Assembly (NCBI RefSeq): GCF_000454065.1
Contig: NZ_ATNE01000001.1
Coordinates: forward strand, 188,501-252,500
Reading direction: 5' to 3'
Length of the DNA: 64,000 bases
DNA from: Brevibacillus thermoruber 423
GTDB lineage: Bacteria; Bacillota; Bacilli; Brevibacillales; Brevibacillaceae
Shown: piece by piece, positions 1 to 10,542 of the stretch
Layout of the letters: every line of letters begins with the position of its first letter
Numbering within the stretch: position 1 is the first letter of the stretch
Program-made: the position numbers and the translations under genes
Notes under the pieces: generated by a model
What the model saw: only the letters and a program-made list of their open reading frames with translations
The model's database searches: none
What the model was told of the DNA's origin: nothing

Positions 1-2054
1 CGGTTTTTGTCCGCCTTGCCGCTGACTGCGGCAATGTTGGTCTTGGTCTCCGCCACGACCTGCAGCACGTCGTTGAGCAGGCCGCTGCGGTCCTGGCCGG
101 TGATTTCGATGTCCACGTTGTAGTTGTGCTTGGCATCGGCATCCCACTCCACGTCGATCAGCCGCTCCACGCACTCTTCCGTCAGCACGTTGGGACAGTC
201 GCGCCGGTGAACCGATACGCCCCGGCCGCGGGTGACAAAGCCGATGATCTGATCGCCCGGGATCGGCGTGCAACATCGCGATATCCGCACCAGCAGGTTG
301 TCCACGCCGCGCACTTTTACACCCGATTCGCTGCGTACGACCTGCGGGGACGAGCTCGGTTTGTACTCCGGTGCGGGCGGGTTCTGCTCCTCCCGCTCCC
401 GCCGCAGCTTGTCGATCAGCCGGGTCACGATCTGCGCGGCGGTGATGCCGCCGTAGCCGACCGCGGCGAACATGTCCTCGTGCCCCTGGAAGTTGAAGCG
501 GGCCGCCGCCTCTTTCAGGTTGGCTTCGGTCATCGCCTCCTTGACGTCGTAGCCGCGGGCCTTGATCTCCGCCTCCACCATCTGCTGCCCCTTGGCGACG
601 TTCTCTTCCCGCTTCTCCTTTTTAAACCACTGCTTGATCTTGTTGCGGGCGTGGGCCGACTTGGCGATCTTCAGCCAATCCTGGCTGGGGCCGTACGAAT
701 GCTTGGAGGTGAGAATCTCGACGATGTCGCCCGTTTTCAGCGCGTAGTCCAGGGGGACGATCTTGCCGTTGACCTTGGCGCCAATGGTGCGATTGCCGAC
801 CGCCGAGTGAATCCGGTAGGCAAAGTCCAGCGGCACGGAGCCTTTGGGCAGTTCCACCACGTCTCCTTTTGGGGTAAAGACGAACACCGTGTCGGAGAAC
901 AAGTCCTGCTTCAGCGACTCCATGAATTCCTGGGCGTTGGGCGCCTCCTCGGAACCGCCCTGGATGATCTCGCGCAGGTTGCCCAGCTTTTCGGCAAACG
1001 AGCCCTGCACGACGCTCTTGCCTTCCTTGTAGGCCCAGTGGGCGGCGATCCCGATCTCCGCCGTTCGGTGCATCTCCCAGGTGCGGATCTGCACTTCCAG
1101 CGGCTCCCCTTTCGGCCCAATCACGGTAGTGTGCAGGGACTGGTACATGTTGGCCTTGGGCATCGCGATATAGTCCTTAAAGCGGCCCGGCATCGGCTTC
1201 CACAGCGTGTGGACGATGCCCAGCACCGCGTAACAGTCGCGGATGTCGTTGACGATGACGCGCAGCGCCAGCAGGTCGTAAATCTCGTTGAACTGCTTGT
1301 TTTGCTTGGTCATCTTCTTGTAGATGCTGTAAATGTGCTTCGGCCGGCCGGAAATCTCCGCCTCGATGTTCAGCTCTTTCAGCTTCTCCTTGATCGTGTC
1401 GGCCGCCTCGTTGATGTACGCCTCCCGCTCGGCCCGCTTTTTCTGCATCAGGTTGACGATGCGGTAGTACTGCTGCGGATTCAGGTAGCGCAGAGCCGTG
1501 TCCTCCAGCTCCCACTTGACGGAAGCGATCCCCAGCCGGTGAGCCAGCGGCGCGAAGATTTCCAGCGTTTCGTCGGAAATCTCCCGCTGTTTTTCCTCGG
1601 ACATGTGGCGCAGCGTCCGCATGTTGTGCAGGCGGTCGGCCAGCTTGATCATGATGACGCGGATGTCCTGGGCCATCGCCACCAGCATCTTGCGGTGATT
1701 TTCCGCCAACTGCTCCTCCTTGGACTTGTATTTGATTTTCTCCAGCTTGGTCACGCCGTCGACCAGGAGAGCCACTTCCGAACCGAACTCTTCGCGAATG
1801 CGATCCAGCGTAATGTCGGTATCTTCCACGACGTCATGCAAAAAGCCGGCGGCGATCGTCACCGCGTCCATGTGCAGGTTGGCGAGGATCCCCGCGACGG
1901 CAATCGGATGCATGATGTACGGAACACCCGATTTGCGCACCTGACCTTCATGCGCTTGCTCCGCCAGGCGGTAGGCGCGCGTAATCAGGTCCAGATCGGT
2001 TTGGGACAAATAGCTACTTGCTTTATTCAGTACTTCTTCAACGCCGGTGCTCAT
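1..2054 (-). CDS. rel: Bifunctional (p)ppGpp synthetase/hydrolase Rel, C-terminus cut by the window edge
   Basis: Makes and degrades the alarmone (p)ppGpp in the stringent response; cytosolic and ribosome-associated. From ATG at 2054, 684 codons are visible. An HD hydrolase domain carries HDVVEDT at residues 73-79. The synthetase domain carries [10 protein letters not shown] near residue 290; the R-x-K-D form is typical of bifunctional Rel, against E-x-D-D in synthetase-only RelA. A TGS domain (starting [11 protein letters not shown]) follows, then the Cys-containing linker ([12 protein letters not shown]) and the start of the C-terminal ACT domain. The stop lies left of position 1. The gene sits downstream of apt, as in B. 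subtilis, but has its own promoter (2161-2189) and is separated from apt by a terminator. Identity is certain; only the last part of the ACT domain is missing. Confidence 0.97.
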   Translation of the reverse strand, partial: MSTGVEEVLNKASSYLSQTDLDLITRAYRLAEQAHEGQVRKSGVPYIMHPIAVAGILANLHMDAVTIAAGFLHDVVEDTDITLDRIREEFGSEVALLVDGVTKLEKIKYKSKEEQLAENHRKMLVAMAQDIRVIMIKLADRLHNMRTLRHMSEEKQREISDETLEIFAPLAHRLGIASVKWELEDTALRYLNPQQYYRIVNLMQKKRAEREAYINEAADTIKEKLKELNIEAEISGRPKHIYSIYKKMTKQNKQFNEIYDLLALRVIVNDIRDCYAVLGIVHTLWKPMPGRFKDYIAMPKANMYQSLHTTVIGPKGEPLEVQIRTWEMHRTAEIGIAAHWAYKEGKSVVQGSFAEKLGNLREIIQGGSEEAPNAQEFMESLKQDLFSDTVFVFTPKGDVVELPKGSVPLDFAYRIHSAVGNRTIGAKVNGKIVPLDYALKTGDIVEILTSKHSYGPSQDWLKIAKSAHARNKIKQWFKKEKREENVAKGQQMVEAEIKARGYDVKEAMTEANLKEAAARFNFQGHEDMFAAVGYGGITAAQIVTRLIDKLRREREEQNPPAPEYKPSSSPQVVRSESGVKVRGVDNLLVRISRCCTPIPGDQIIGFVTRGRGVSVHRRDCPNVLTEECVERLIDVEWDADAKHNYNVDIEITGQDRSGLLNDVLQVVAETKTNIAAVSGKADKN

Positions 2055-2160
2055 AGTTCCCTTCCCTTATCCTCTCATACAGAAAACTTCCTACGAAGCC
2101 GGTTCAACCGTTCCATCTCGTCGTAAGGGTGGAATCGATACAACACGTCTATTTCATACT

Positions 2161-2189
2161 ATTATCTTGTAAGTCGTTTGCCTTGTAAA
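2161..2189 (-). promoter_or_regulatory. Sigma-A promoter of rel
   Basis: On the minus strand, -35 TTTACA (2184-2189), a 17-bp spacer and -10 GATAAT (2161-2166). Each box differs from consensus at one base. The start site should lie near 2154, giving an untranslated leader of about 100 nt before rel. Confidence 0.75.
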
Positions 2190-2274
2190 GGTGATTCTCC
2201 CCGCAAAGTATGAAGGAACCGTGAATAGGACCACAATCGGGCAGCGGCGGCTGCCTGACGCCCTTACGGCCAAG

Positions 2275-2312
2275 GAAAAAAAGCTCTCCGTCCGCTGCGA
2301 GGGACAGAGAGC
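2275..2312 (-). terminator. Intrinsic terminator after apt
   Basis: On the minus strand an 11-bp hairpin (GCTCTCTGTCC pairing with GGACGGAGAGC, with one wobble) is followed by a run of seven to eight T. It ends the recJ-apt unit before the rel promoter. Confidence 0.85.
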
Positions 2313-2319
2313 AACGCTG

Positions 2320-2832
2320 CTAGTATTGAACCAGCGACTTGACCGGAATGTCGCCCAGTTTTTGGCGTCCGTCCAGATAGGTGAGCTCGATGAAGAAGGC
2401 AGCGCCGACCACCTTGCCGCCCAACTGCTCGACCAGGTTGATCGTGGTGGTGATCGTGCCGCCGGTCGCCAGCAGATCGTCCGCGATCAGCACGCGCTGC
2501 CCGGGCTGAATGGCATCAACGTGTACAGCCAGCGCGTCCTTGCCGTACTCCAGGCTGTAGTCCGCCTTGATCGACTCGTACGGCAGCTTGCCGGATTTGC
2601 GGATCGGCACGAAGCCCAGGCCCAACGTATAGGCGAGCGGAGCGCCTACAACAAAACCGCGCGCTTCCGGTCCGGCAATCACGTCAGCCTGCATCTCGCG
2701 GGCAAACTGGGCCAGTTCGTCAATCGCCGCTTTGTAGGCAGCCCCGTCTTTCAGCAGGGTGGTAATATCCTTGAAGCGAATGCCCGGCTGAGGGAAATCA
2801 GGAATCACGCGAATGTATGATTTAAAGTCCAT
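2320..2832 (-). CDS. apt: Adenine phosphoribosyltransferase
   Basis: Salvages adenine with PRPP to give AMP in the cytosol. The 170-residue product has the normal length of the family. The PRPP-binding motif [13 protein letters not shown] is present near residue 120 and the N-terminal substrate region [16 protein letters not shown] is typical. Start ATG at 2832 is preceded by GGAGG nine bases upstream. It follows recJ after 13 bp, so the two genes are probably co-transcribed and end at the terminator at 2275-2312. Confidence 0.97.
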   Translation of the reverse strand: MDFKSYIRVIPDFPQPGIRFKDITTLLKDGAAYKAAIDELAQFAREMQADVIAGPEARGFVVGAPLAYTLGLGFVPIRKSGKLPYESIKADYSLEYGKDALAVHVDAIQPGQRVLIADDLLATGGTITTTINLVEQLGGKVVGAAFFIELTYLDGRQKLGDIPVKSLVQY

Positions 2833-2845
2833 GAAACAATTCCTC

Positions 2846-5203
2846 CTACCAGGTGACAGTCTCCACCTGTTGTTGAAAATGGTGAATCAGGGCGTCGTAC
2901 GAGGAAAGCAGGAGTTCCGTCGCCAGTTCCGCCTCTTCCTTCCACTCCGCATAGTAGCGGGAGCTTTCCAGCGGCCGTTTCGGCGCTTCCGGCTGCAGGC
3001 GGAAGCTCTCCGTGTCCGAGCGGACAAACTCCAGTTCCGCAAACACGGCCAGCATGCCGTCCAACACATCCCGCTTCAGCTTCAACCGACGGGCCAACGC
3101 GTCCAAATGAATCCGCTGGACGCAGGGGACCTGCAGCAAAAACTGGTACAGCGCCTTGAACTGCTCCCGCCCCGGACACGACAGCCGCTCCGCCCCCAGA
3201 TCGGGATCGCCGAACAGGCAGTAGATCCGCTCCGCCTGTTCGAGGCGGGCCAGCACCCTGTTCAGGTCGCTCCGCCGCTTGGGCAGATCGTAGAGGACGA
3301 CGGTCGGCAGGGCCGGCACATGACCGTCCCACGCGTCATCCGCAACGACCAGGAGCCTTCCCGGCTGCTCCGCCGCGGCCAAGCCGGCGGCCAGCGCCTC
3401 GTAGCTTTCCCGCCGGAACAGGACGGTCAGCATCTCGTGCCGGGCGGCCAACTGCCGCCACCTTTCCTGTTTGTCCCGGCACCCCCGCCAGTCAAAGACC
3501 TGTCTGTGCGGCACGGCGAGATCGCGAATCGTAAGCTGCGGTTTGCGATGGCCGTTCCACTCGTTGACGGACAGCTCCGCCAGCACCTCAAACCGCGCTT
3601 TCGGCGTCACTTCGCTCACGACATGGGCCCAGTTGAAACCGATCGCGTCCACGCTGCCGCCCTCCTTGCAGAGCGAGCATTTCAGATGGCTGTCGTCCCG
3701 GCCGATCGTGCGCATGCCGGCTGCCTCCACATCCCGCACCAGCACCAGCGGCGTGGGGTTGCCCATCCCGAACGGCGCCAGTTGTTCCAACTGCTCTGCC
3801 GTGTCGAGGCTGATCTCCGCGAGGTCCAGGGCGACATCCACCTTGGTCAGCGGCACGAAGTCTTCTTCCGTCAACCACTCGGCGGCCAGCCGGTTGAGCC
3901 GGTCGCGGAGCGGCTCGAGATTCTCGATCGGCAGCGTCATCCCCGCCGCCATCGTGTGCCCGCCGTAGTGGGGCAGCCATTCCCTGCACGCCGTCAGCGC
4001 TTCATACATGTCAAAACCGGCAATGCTGCGGGCGGATCCTTTGGCCGTTCCTTTTTCCCGATCAATGCCGAGCACGATCGTCGGCCGGTAAAACATCTCC
4101 ACCAGCCGGGAAGCGACGATGCCGACCACCCCGACGTTCCAGCCTTCCTTGGCGAGGACGAGCACGCGGTTTTCGTCCAGGGGAAACTGCTCGCGCACCA
4201 TCTGCACGGCCTCGTCGGTGATGGCCTGCACCAGCTCCTGCCGCTCCCGGTTGAGGTTATCCAGGATGCGGGCGCATTGGTCCGCTTCCTCAGGATCCTG
4301 CGTCGTCAGCAGTTTCACGGCTGCTTCCGCCGTCTCCAGCCGGCCGCCTGCGTTGAGACGAGGCCCGAGGGCAAAGCCGACGTGGCCCGCAGTCAATTCG
4401 CTGTCCGCCAGACCGCAGACGCGGATCAACGCCTGCAGTCCGATGTTGCGGGTCTGATTGAGCCGCTGCAGCCCGAGACGGGCGAGAACCCGATTCTCAT
4501 CCACCAGCGGGACGAGGTCGGCGATCGTGCCCAGCGCGGCGAGATCGGCCAGATAGAGCGGCGGCTCTCCCAGCAGCGCATGGGCCAGCTTGAACGCCAC
4601 CCCGACGCCAGCCAGCATGTCAAACGGATACGAACAGCCCGGCTTTTTCGGGTTGATCACGGCAAAGGCCTCCGGTAAAACTGCCGGAGGTTCGTGGTGG
4701 TCCGTCACGATGACGTCCAGCCCCAGTTGATTGGCAAAGGCCACCTGCTCCACCGCGCTGATGCCGGTGTCGACGGTGACGATCAGCTTGTAACCGCTTT
4801 CCTGCAGGTGGGCCAGTGCATCTTTATGTAAACCGTATCCTTCCGTAAAGCGGTTGGGGATGTAGCAGTCAAACACAGCGCCCAATTGGCGCATGACATG
4901 AACCATCAACGACGTGGAACTGACACCGTCCGCATCGTAGTCGCCGTAAATGCAAATCGGTTCGTTCCGCTCAATCGCCCGGCGAATCCGGTGCACGCTC
5001 TCTTCCATCCCGTCCAGTAGATACGGGTCGTGAAACAACTCCGGTCCTGCCTCCAGAAAGGCACGCGCCCGCTGCGGCGAATCGATGCCGCGGATGACCA
5101 GGAGCTTGGCGATCAGCGGAGACAATCCACATTCCCGGGCAATCTCGTCCGCCAGCTTCTCGTCATACGCGGCCAGTTGCCAGCGTGTTTTCGCTTTGAG
5201 CAT
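2846..5203 (-). CDS. recJ: Single-stranded-DNA-specific exonuclease RecJ
   Basis: A 5'-3' exonuclease on single-stranded DNA acting in recombination, mismatch and base-excision repair. The product is 785 residues, matching the roughly 786 of B. subtilis RecJ. DHH-phosphoesterase motifs are visible in order: [12 protein letters not shown] (metal-binding Asp), [15 protein letters not shown] (the DHH motif), and [10 protein letters not shown] of the DHHA1 part. A C-terminal extension of about 220 residues follows, as in Firmicute RecJ. Start: ATG at 5203 (MLKAKTRW) has GGAGG eight bases upstream. A longer reading from TTG at 5218 would place the start inside that ribosome site. Confidence 0.96.
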   Translation of the reverse strand: MLKAKTRWQLAAYDEKLADEIARECGLSPLIAKLLVIRGIDSPQRARAFLEAGPELFHDPYLLDGMEESVHRIRRAIERNEPICIYGDYDADGVSSTSLMVHVMRQLGAVFDCYIPNRFTEGYGLHKDALAHLQESGYKLIVTVDTGISAVEQVAFANQLGLDVIVTDHHEPPAVLPEAFAVINPKKPGCSYPFDMLAGVGVAFKLAHALLGEPPLYLADLAALGTIADLVPLVDENRVLARLGLQRLNQTRNIGLQALIRVCGLADSELTAGHVGFALGPRLNAGGRLETAEAAVKLLTTQDPEEADQCARILDNLNRERQELVQAITDEAVQMVREQFPLDENRVLVLAKEGWNVGVVGIVASRLVEMFYRPTIVLGIDREKGTAKGSARSIAGFDMYEALTACREWLPHYGGHTMAAGMTLPIENLEPLRDRLNRLAAEWLTEEDFVPLTKVDVALDLAEISLDTAEQLEQLAPFGMGNPTPLVLVRDVEAAGMRTIGRDDSHLKCSLCKEGGSVDAIGFNWAHVVSEVTPKARFEVLAELSVNEWNGHRKPQLTIRDLAVPHRQVFDWRGCRDKQERWRQLAARHEMLTVLFRRESYEALAAGLAAAEQPGRLLVVADDAWDGHVPALPTVVLYDLPKRRSDLNRVLARLEQAERIYCLFGDPDLGAERLSCPGREQFKALYQFLLQVPCVQRIHLDALARRLKLKRDVLDGMLAVFAELEFVRSDTESFRLQPEAPKRPLESSRYYAEWKEEAELATELLLSSYDALIHHFQQQVETVTW

Positions 5204-5268
5204 AGGCCTTTCCTCCAATCCTCATTCATTATAGAGGAAAGGACGGGAGACTGACAACTGGCGAACAT

Positions 5269-6213
5269 TTACGCCTGTCCGTCCGGAGGAGCCTGGACGT
5301 CCGCCGGTTTTTCCTCCGGGCGGGGATCGTACGGGTTGACGTGGACAAACACGTCGCGGACGGCGGAGAATTGGGCCATCAGTTCCCGCTTGACCTGTTT
5401 CGCGATCCGGTGGCCCGCTTCCACGGTGATGTGGGGATCGACGCCGATCTTCACGTCGACGATCTGGTAGTGGCCGTGTTCGCGTGCACGGAACGAATCG
5501 ATCCGCTTCACGCCGGGCACCGCCTCGATGGAGCGGCGCAGCTCAACCGTCTCCTCTTCGTGAAGCACGTGATCGAGCGTGTTGTGAATCGATTCCATCA
5601 TGATGTGGTAGGCCATCTTCAACACCAGGGCGGAGACGAAAATGCCCGCGATCGGGTCCAGGTACAAAAGCCAGGGGATGTCCAAGCGGCCGCCGAGGAT
5701 CGCCCCGCCAATCCCGATCAACGCCGCAAACGAGGAAAAGACGTCGGAGCGGTGCTCCCAGGCGTTGGCAATCAGCGACGGGCTGTTCAGCTTTTTGCCC
5801 AGGTTGTACTTGTAGCGGAACATCCACTCCTTGACAATCATCGAGCCGACAGCCGCCCAGACGGCCGCCATGCCCGGCGGCTCCAACGGGGCGAACAGCG
5901 ATTTGACCGACGCCGACCCGATTTCCACGCCGACCAGCGCCAACAAAACGGAGACGATAATCGCCGCCACGGATTCCGCCTTTCCGTGTCCGTACGGGTG
6001 ATCCTCGTCGGGCGGACGATCCGCCGCCCGCAGTCCGATCAGGACGGCCACCGACCCGACCACATCGGAGGCGGAATGGACCGCATCGGCAATCAGCGCC
6101 TGCGATTTGGCCAGCCAGCCGATCAGCAGCTTGGCTGCGGCCAGCGCCAGGTTGCCGACGATTCCCACCCAGGCGCCAAACTGCGCCTTGGCCAAACGGT
6201 TATCCACAGCCAT
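5269..6213 (-). CDS. Cation diffusion facilitator (CDF) family metal efflux transporter
   Basis: Membrane antiporter exporting divalent metals (Zn, Co, Fe or Mn class; substrate not deducible). The N-terminal domain has about six membrane segments and both metal-site motifs: ADAVHSASD in segment 2 and NAWEHRSDVFSS in segment 5. It also has the HPYGHGKAE loop, and a cytosolic ferredoxin-like C-terminal domain of about 90 residues. The frame stays open to 6282, but that stretch overlaps the secF terminator. ATG at 6213 has AAAGGGG only 2 nt upstream, whereas GTG two codons later (6207) has ideal spacing of about 8 nt and may be the true start. It lies alone between secF and recJ. Confidence 0.9.
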   Translation of the reverse strand: MAVDNRLAKAQFGAWVGIVGNLALAAAKLLIGWLAKSQALIADAVHSASDVVGSVAVLIGLRAADRPPDEDHPYGHGKAESVAAIIVSVLLALVGVEIGSASVKSLFAPLEPPGMAAVWAAVGSMIVKEWMFRYKYNLGKKLNSPSLIANAWEHRSDVFSSFAALIGIGGAILGGRLDIPWLLYLDPIAGIFVSALVLKMAYHIMMESIHNTLDHVLHEEETVELRRSIEAVPGVKRIDSFRAREHGHYQIVDVKIGVDPHITVEAGHRIAKQVKRELMAQFSAVRDVFVHVNPYDPRPEEKPADVQAPPDGQA

Positions 6214-6245
6214 CGCCCCTTTCGCGGGAAGTATGGTGGAGAGAA

Positions 6246-6276
6246 GAAAAACCGCGGGGAAGCTCCCCCGCGGTTT
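6246..6276 (-). terminator. Intrinsic terminator after secF
   Basis: Hairpin with arms ACCGCGGGG and CCCCGCGGT followed by TTTTT on the minus strand. It sits seven bases past the secF stop. Confidence 0.85.
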
Positions 6277-6282
6277 CGTCAC

Positions 6283-7215
6283 TCAGCCCTCATTTGGAGC
6301 CGGAGAAAAACGTTTCTTTTTCATTTCCCGTTCTTTCAGGGCCACCCATACCTGAGCGGCAATGAAGATGGACGAGTACGTCCCGCTCACCAGACCGAAA
6401 ATCAGGGCCAGGGAGAAGTTGCGGATGCTTTCACTGCCCAGTACGGCAATCGCCAGGGCGGTGAAGAACACCGTCGCCACCGTGAAGATGGAGCGGCGCA
6501 TCGTTTGCCACAGCGAGACGTTGACCAGGTGTTCCAGATCTTCCACGGTTTTGGACTTCATCGTTCTTAGGTTTTCCCGAATCCGGTCAAAAATTACGAT
6601 CGTGTCGTTGATCGAATAACCGACAATCGTCAAAATCGCCGCGATGAACGTCAAATCCACTTCCAGCCGGAACACGGAGAACAGCGCGATCGGAACCAGA
6701 ACGTCGTGGATCAGACCGACGATGCAGGCGATGCCAAACAGCAGTTGGAAGCGAATCGCGATGTACACGATGATTCCGACGCCGGCAATCGCTACGGCAA
6801 TTGCCGCTTTTTGCACCAGTTCGCGGGCGATGCTCGGATCAACCATCGCTTCCTGCTTGGTTACCTGCGGCCCGTACTTGTCCTTCAGTGCCTTTTCCAG
6901 CGCTTTCAGCTTTTCAGCGTCCACCGTCTGGTCAAAACGGGTCTGTGCCTGATGGTCGCCATAGGGCGTTACATGGGTGAAGACGGTATTCGGCACGTGC
7001 TGCTTGATCAACTGTTCCACGTCGGCCGGATTAAACTCTTTGCCGATGTAGATGTCGAGGCGGGTCCCCGCCTTGAAGTCGACCCCCAGGTTCAATCCCA
7101 TAAACAGCGTGACAAGCAGGCCCAGGACGAGAATGGCACCGGAAAAGAGAAAGAACTTCCGCCGGTTTTTGACGATGTCAAATTTGACAATATCTTCGTG
7201 TCGTTTAGAGCTCAC
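6283..7215 (-). CDS. secF: Protein translocase subunit SecF
   Basis: Inner-membrane partner of SecD that uses the proton gradient to help SecYEG export proteins. About 310 residues. It has an N-terminal membrane segment, the periplasmic-type domain starting GLNLGVDFKAGTRLDI (the conserved GxDFxxG pattern), and five further membrane segments including the RND-type GYSINDTIVIFDRIREN. The gene overlaps the end of secD. Two GTG starts are possible: 7224, where the codon almost touches AGGAG, and 7215 with better spacing. I chose 7215. SecD and SecF are separate here, whereas B. subtilis has one fused SecDF. Confidence 0.95.
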   Translation of the reverse strand: MSSKRHEDIVKFDIVKNRRKFFLFSGAILVLGLLVTLFMGLNLGVDFKAGTRLDIYIGKEFNPADVEQLIKQHVPNTVFTHVTPYGDHQAQTRFDQTVDAEKLKALEKALKDKYGPQVTKQEAMVDPSIARELVQKAAIAVAIAGVGIIVYIAIRFQLLFGIACIVGLIHDVLVPIALFSVFRLEVDLTFIAAILTIVGYSINDTIVIFDRIRENLRTMKSKTVEDLEHLVNVSLWQTMRRSIFTVATVFFTALAIAVLGSESIRNFSLALIFGLVSGTYSSIFIAAQVWVALKEREMKKKRFSPAPNEG

Positions 7216-8443
7216 CGATCTCACTCTCCTTTACCCCGAACCAGAACGGCTTCTTGATCATGTTGGAGCGGACGAGCAGCCACAACAGGAAGCGGGAACC
7301 AAACACGTTGGTGATGACGCTGACGATCAGCGTCATGGCCAGCACGATCGCGAACCCTTGGATGGAGCTTGTCCCGAAGTAGAACAGCACCGCTGTCGCG
7401 ATCAGCGTGGTCACGTGCGCGTCGATGATCGTGATCAACGAACGGCGTTCCCCCGCACGGAACGCAGACAGAATCGTCTTTCCGGCGCGAATCTCTTCCT
7501 GAATGCGTTCGTAGGTAATAATGTTGGCGTCCACCGCCATCCCGACGGAGAGAATGAAACCGGCGATCCCCGGCAGGGTGAGCGTCGCGTCCATCCAGTC
7601 AAGCACGACGAGACAGAAGTAGGTAAACGCGACAAGCGTGATGTTGGCGATCAGACCGGGCAGACGGTACACCAGCAGCATGAACACGATGATCAGCGCG
7701 GCGCCCACGTAGCCGGCGTAGATCGTTTTTTGCAGCGCCAGCGTACCGAGCGACGCGCCGACCGAGGTCACCTGCTTCTCGATCAGTTTCGCCGGCAGGG
7801 CGCCCGAATTGAGGATGTCAGCCAGTTCCTGCGCCGACTCCTGCGTGTAGTTGCCGGTGATTTGGGCGCTTCCGCCGGTAATCACGTTTTGGATGACCGG
7901 ATTGGTCAGCAGGTTGTCGTCCAGGTAAATGGCCATATGTTTGCCCAGATTGGCCCGGGTGATGTCTTCCAGCTTTTTCGGGTCGGAAATTTTCAATGTC
8001 ACGACCGGACGTTTCAGGTCGTCGTATCCGACGCCCGCACCGCCCGGGGCAAGGTCGCTTCCGCGCAGGAGCACGTTGCCCTTTTCGTCGCGGAACTCCA
8101 GCACCGCCGGTTTGCCGATCAACTCGCGCAGCTCGTCCTGATTGGCCTTCTCGGACGCGATCTTGACGCGGATGCGGTTGGGCAGCTCCGTCTCAATCAC
8201 GGGTTCCGCCACGCCCCCGATGTTGACCCGCTTTTCGACCATGCTCGCGGTCGCTTTCAACAATTCGATATCCACTTTTTGGTTTGGCTCCAGCGGCTCT
8301 ACGACGTAGAGAATTTCAAAGCCGCCCTGCAGGTCCAAACCAAGCCGGATCTTGCCTGCCACCTGCTGGGTCGTTGTGGTGATGAGCGTGGCCAGCATGC
8401 CCACGACGACCAGGAACAGGAGGAATCTTCCCCATTTGATCAT
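7205..8443 (-). CDS. secD: Protein translocase subunit SecD
   Basis: Works with SecF as an RND-type accessory of the Sec translocase. The product has 412 residues. An N-terminal membrane anchor is followed by the extracytoplasmic P1 region (RLGLDLQGGFEILY, conserved DLQGG), the KxVTLKI portion, and six C-terminal membrane segments with GFILSVGMAVDANIITYERI, the signature containing the proton-relay Asp. ATG at 8443. Transcription should begin at the near-consensus promoter 8502-8531 and stop after secF. Confidence 0.96.
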   Translation of the reverse strand: MIKWGRFLLFLVVVGMLATLITTTTQQVAGKIRLGLDLQGGFEILYVVEPLEPNQKVDIELLKATASMVEKRVNIGGVAEPVIETELPNRIRVKIASEKANQDELRELIGKPAVLEFRDEKGNVLLRGSDLAPGGAGVGYDDLKRPVVTLKISDPKKLEDITRANLGKHMAIYLDDNLLTNPVIQNVITGGSAQITGNYTQESAQELADILNSGALPAKLIEKQVTSVGASLGTLALQKTIYAGYVGAALIIVFMLLVYRLPGLIANITLVAFTYFCLVVLDWMDATLTLPGIAGFILSVGMAVDANIITYERIQEEIRAGKTILSAFRAGERRSLITIIDAHVTTLIATAVLFYFGTSSIQGFAIVLAMTLIVSVITNVFGSRFLLWLLVRSNMIKKPFWFGVKESEIGEL

Positions 8444-8501
8444 GTAGTAATACCCCTCTTTCCTTCCAGGGTTCCGTCAGAAGACGCAAACCAATATGCC
8501 C

Positions 8502-8531
8502 ATTATAGCGAAGTGGAAAAAAACGTGTCAA
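8502..8531 (-). promoter_or_regulatory. Consensus sigma-A promoter of secD-secF
   Basis: Minus strand: perfect -35 TTGACA (8526-8531), an 18-bp spacer, and perfect -10 TATAAT (8502-8507). It is the strongest promoter match in the window. Confidence 0.9.
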
Positions 8532-8614
8532 TTTTTGCTGGAAAGCAAAACCATGGCAACCAACCCCTTGTCGTACGCATCAGCCTACTTTTACGAATGT
8601 TGAGGCGAAAAGTT

Positions 8615-8854
8615 TCACTGGGATTGCTTGTACATTTGCAGCATCAGCCAGTTCATGTACTTGGTCGGTTTCAGCGACAGGATGTCGTTGACCAGGCGGT
8701 GCAGGGGCGGAATTTCCTTGTATGCGGCGGTGACGCACTCCCAGACGTCCTCCGCCGTGACGTTTTCGTAGCCGAGCAGGGCGAATTCCTCTGCCTTGCT
8801 TTCGCACAGGCCGGCCACCTGTGCGTACCATTCCCGTTTGCGCTGCTCGTCCAT
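8615..8854 (-). CDS. comN: Post-transcriptional regulator of the ComN family
   Basis: 79 residues (MDEQRKREWYAQVAGLCE...), all-helical and soluble, with no membrane segment. Position between secD and spoVB matches B. subtilis comN (yrzD). That protein acts post-transcriptionally on the comE late-competence operon and associates with DivIVA. Family assignment rests on synteny plus the pattern of a short N-terminal Lys/Arg-rich helix, ...TAEDVWECV..., and a C-terminal TKYMNWLMLQMY. Start ATG at 8854 has GGGGGAG upstream. Confidence 0.75.
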   Translation of the reverse strand: MDEQRKREWYAQVAGLCESKAEEFALLGYENVTAEDVWECVTAAYKEIPPLHRLVNDILSLKPTKYMNWLMLQMYKQSQ

Positions 8855-8950
8855 CTGCTCTCCCCCTCAAAGTAGTCATGCCGTGAGCGGCACGTCCATA
8901 TTCTTATAGTACGAACTGTTCACGAAATTTGGGCGGTAAAGGAGCCTGCC

Positions 8951-10531
8951 ATGAGACAGTCTTTCTTTTACGGAACGGTCATCCTCATCATCGCGGGCGG
9001 CGTGACCAAGGTGCTCGGCTTTGCCAACCGCATCGTCCTGTCGCGCTTGATCGGCGCGGAAGGGATGGGCTTGTACCAGATGGTGGTTCCCCTGCTGTAT
9101 TTTTTCATCACGGTCACCACGTTTGGTCTGCCCGTCGCCATCGCCAAGCAGGTGGCGGAAACGGAGGCGGCGCAGGACAGCCGGCAGAGCCGCCGGTTCC
9201 TGCTGCTCGCGCTGGCGGTCACCGGGGGAATCAGCCTGATCCTGTGCTCGCTTTTGCTCGCGCTGTCCGGGCGCATCTCGCAGCTGCTGTTTGCCGATGC
9301 GCGGGCGGACATCGTCCTCTTGGCCGCGGTGCCGGTGATCCCGATCGCCAGCATTTCGATGGTGCTGCGCGGCTATTTTCAAGGCAAACACAACATGACG
9401 CCGACCGCCGTCTCGCAGTTGGTGGAGCAGGTGGTCCGCATGGTGCTGGTGGTCGTGATGACGCTCGCCTTTCTGCCGCTCGGCATCCAATACGCCACCG
9501 CAGGCGCCGTCGGCAGCATCATTTTCGGCGAAGCGGCCGGCCTTCTGTACATTCTCTGGCAGTACCGGCGGTCCAGCCGGAACACGGCGGCGCGCGTCTG
9601 GGAACAGCCGCTGCTGGCTGTATTTTCACAGAGCCGGAAGAGCCTGCGCCAGTTGTTCAGCGTATCGCTTCCCGTCACCCTGAGCAGGATCGTCGGCTCG
9701 ATCGCCTATGTGCTGGAGCCGATGATCGTGCCGTTCGCCCTGGTGATGTCCGGAGTGTCGACGACGGTCTCGACCAGCCTGTACGGTCAATTCGCCGGGA
9801 TGGCCGTCCCTCTGCTCTTGTTTCCTACGTTTTTAACCTATTCCTTGTCCGTTTCGCTCGTTCCTGCCGTGGCGGAAGCGTCCTATCAAAAAAATGCTCC
9901 TCTCGTGCATCGGCGCATCTACCAGGCGATGCGGATCACACTCGTCATCGGAGCACCGTGTACCGTCCTGCTGTACATTTTTGCCGAGCCGCTCAGCGGG
10001 CTGCTTTACAACAACCCGGACGTGGGGCTGCTTGTGAAGGAGATGGCGCCGTTTTCCGTCTTCCTCTTTTTCCAGGCGCCGCTGGCGGCTGCGCTGCAGG
10101 GTCTTGATTACGCGCAGGTGGTCTTCCGCAACACGCTGATCGGCGCCGTTGTCAAGACAGCCGCGATGTTTGTCTTCACCGTCCAGCCCCAGTTCGGCAT
10201 TCACGGAGCGGTGATCGCGCTCAACATCAACATCACGCTGGTCACGCTCCTGCACCTCGCCAGCCTGGTCAAGGTGATCGGCTTCACCGTGAACGTGCTG
10301 GAGCTGTGCAAGATCGGCGCGGCGATGGTGGCCATGGGATACGCCGGTTCGTACATGGCCGCCCACTGGTTTGCCGACGCGCCGGTCATCCGGCTGCTCC
10401 TCCTCTGCTCCGCCGCCAGCACGCTTTTGTACCTGGTGCTGCTCGTGGCGATGCGGATTCTGGGCAAACAGGACGTCCGCCGCATCCCCTGGATCGGCGA
10501 ACAGTTGGCCATCTTTTTCCCCCGGCGCTGA
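8951..10531 (+). CDS. spoVB: Stage V sporulation protein B, MOP-family flippase
   Basis: Polytopic membrane protein (526 residues, about 14 predicted membrane segments) of the MurJ/polysaccharide-flippase superfamily, required for spore cortex synthesis in B. subtilis and thought to move lipid-linked precursor. The N-terminus FYGTVILIIAGGVTKVLGFANRI and the segment VLRGYFQGKHNMTPTAVSQLVEQ are typical of SpoVB. ATG at 8951 follows AAAGGAG by 6 nt. It is divergent from comN and convergent with the DUF421 gene, so it is transcribed alone. A sigma-E promoter is expected but I could not define one with confidence. Confidence 0.93.
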   Translation: MRQSFFYGTVILIIAGGVTKVLGFANRIVLSRLIGAEGMGLYQMVVPLLYFFITVTTFGLPVAIAKQVAETEAAQDSRQSRRFLLLALAVTGGISLILCSLLLALSGRISQLLFADARADIVLLAAVPVIPIASISMVLRGYFQGKHNMTPTAVSQLVEQVVRMVLVVVMTLAFLPLGIQYATAGAVGSIIFGEAAGLLYILWQYRRSSRNTAARVWEQPLLAVFSQSRKSLRQLFSVSLPVTLSRIVGSIAYVLEPMIVPFALVMSGVSTTVSTSLYGQFAGMAVPLLLFPTFLTYSLSVSLVPAVAEASYQKNAPLVHRRIYQAMRITLVIGAPCTVLLYIFAEPLSGLLYNNPDVGLLVKEMAPFSVFLFFQAPLAAALQGLDYAQVVFRNTLIGAVVKTAAMFVFTVQPQFGIHGAVIALNINITLVTLLHLASLVKVIGFTVNVLELCKIGAAMVAMGYAGSYMAAHWFADAPVIRLLLLCSAASTLLYLVLLVAMRILGKQDVRRIPWIGEQLAIFFPRR

Positions 10532-10542
10532 CGCCTTTTTCG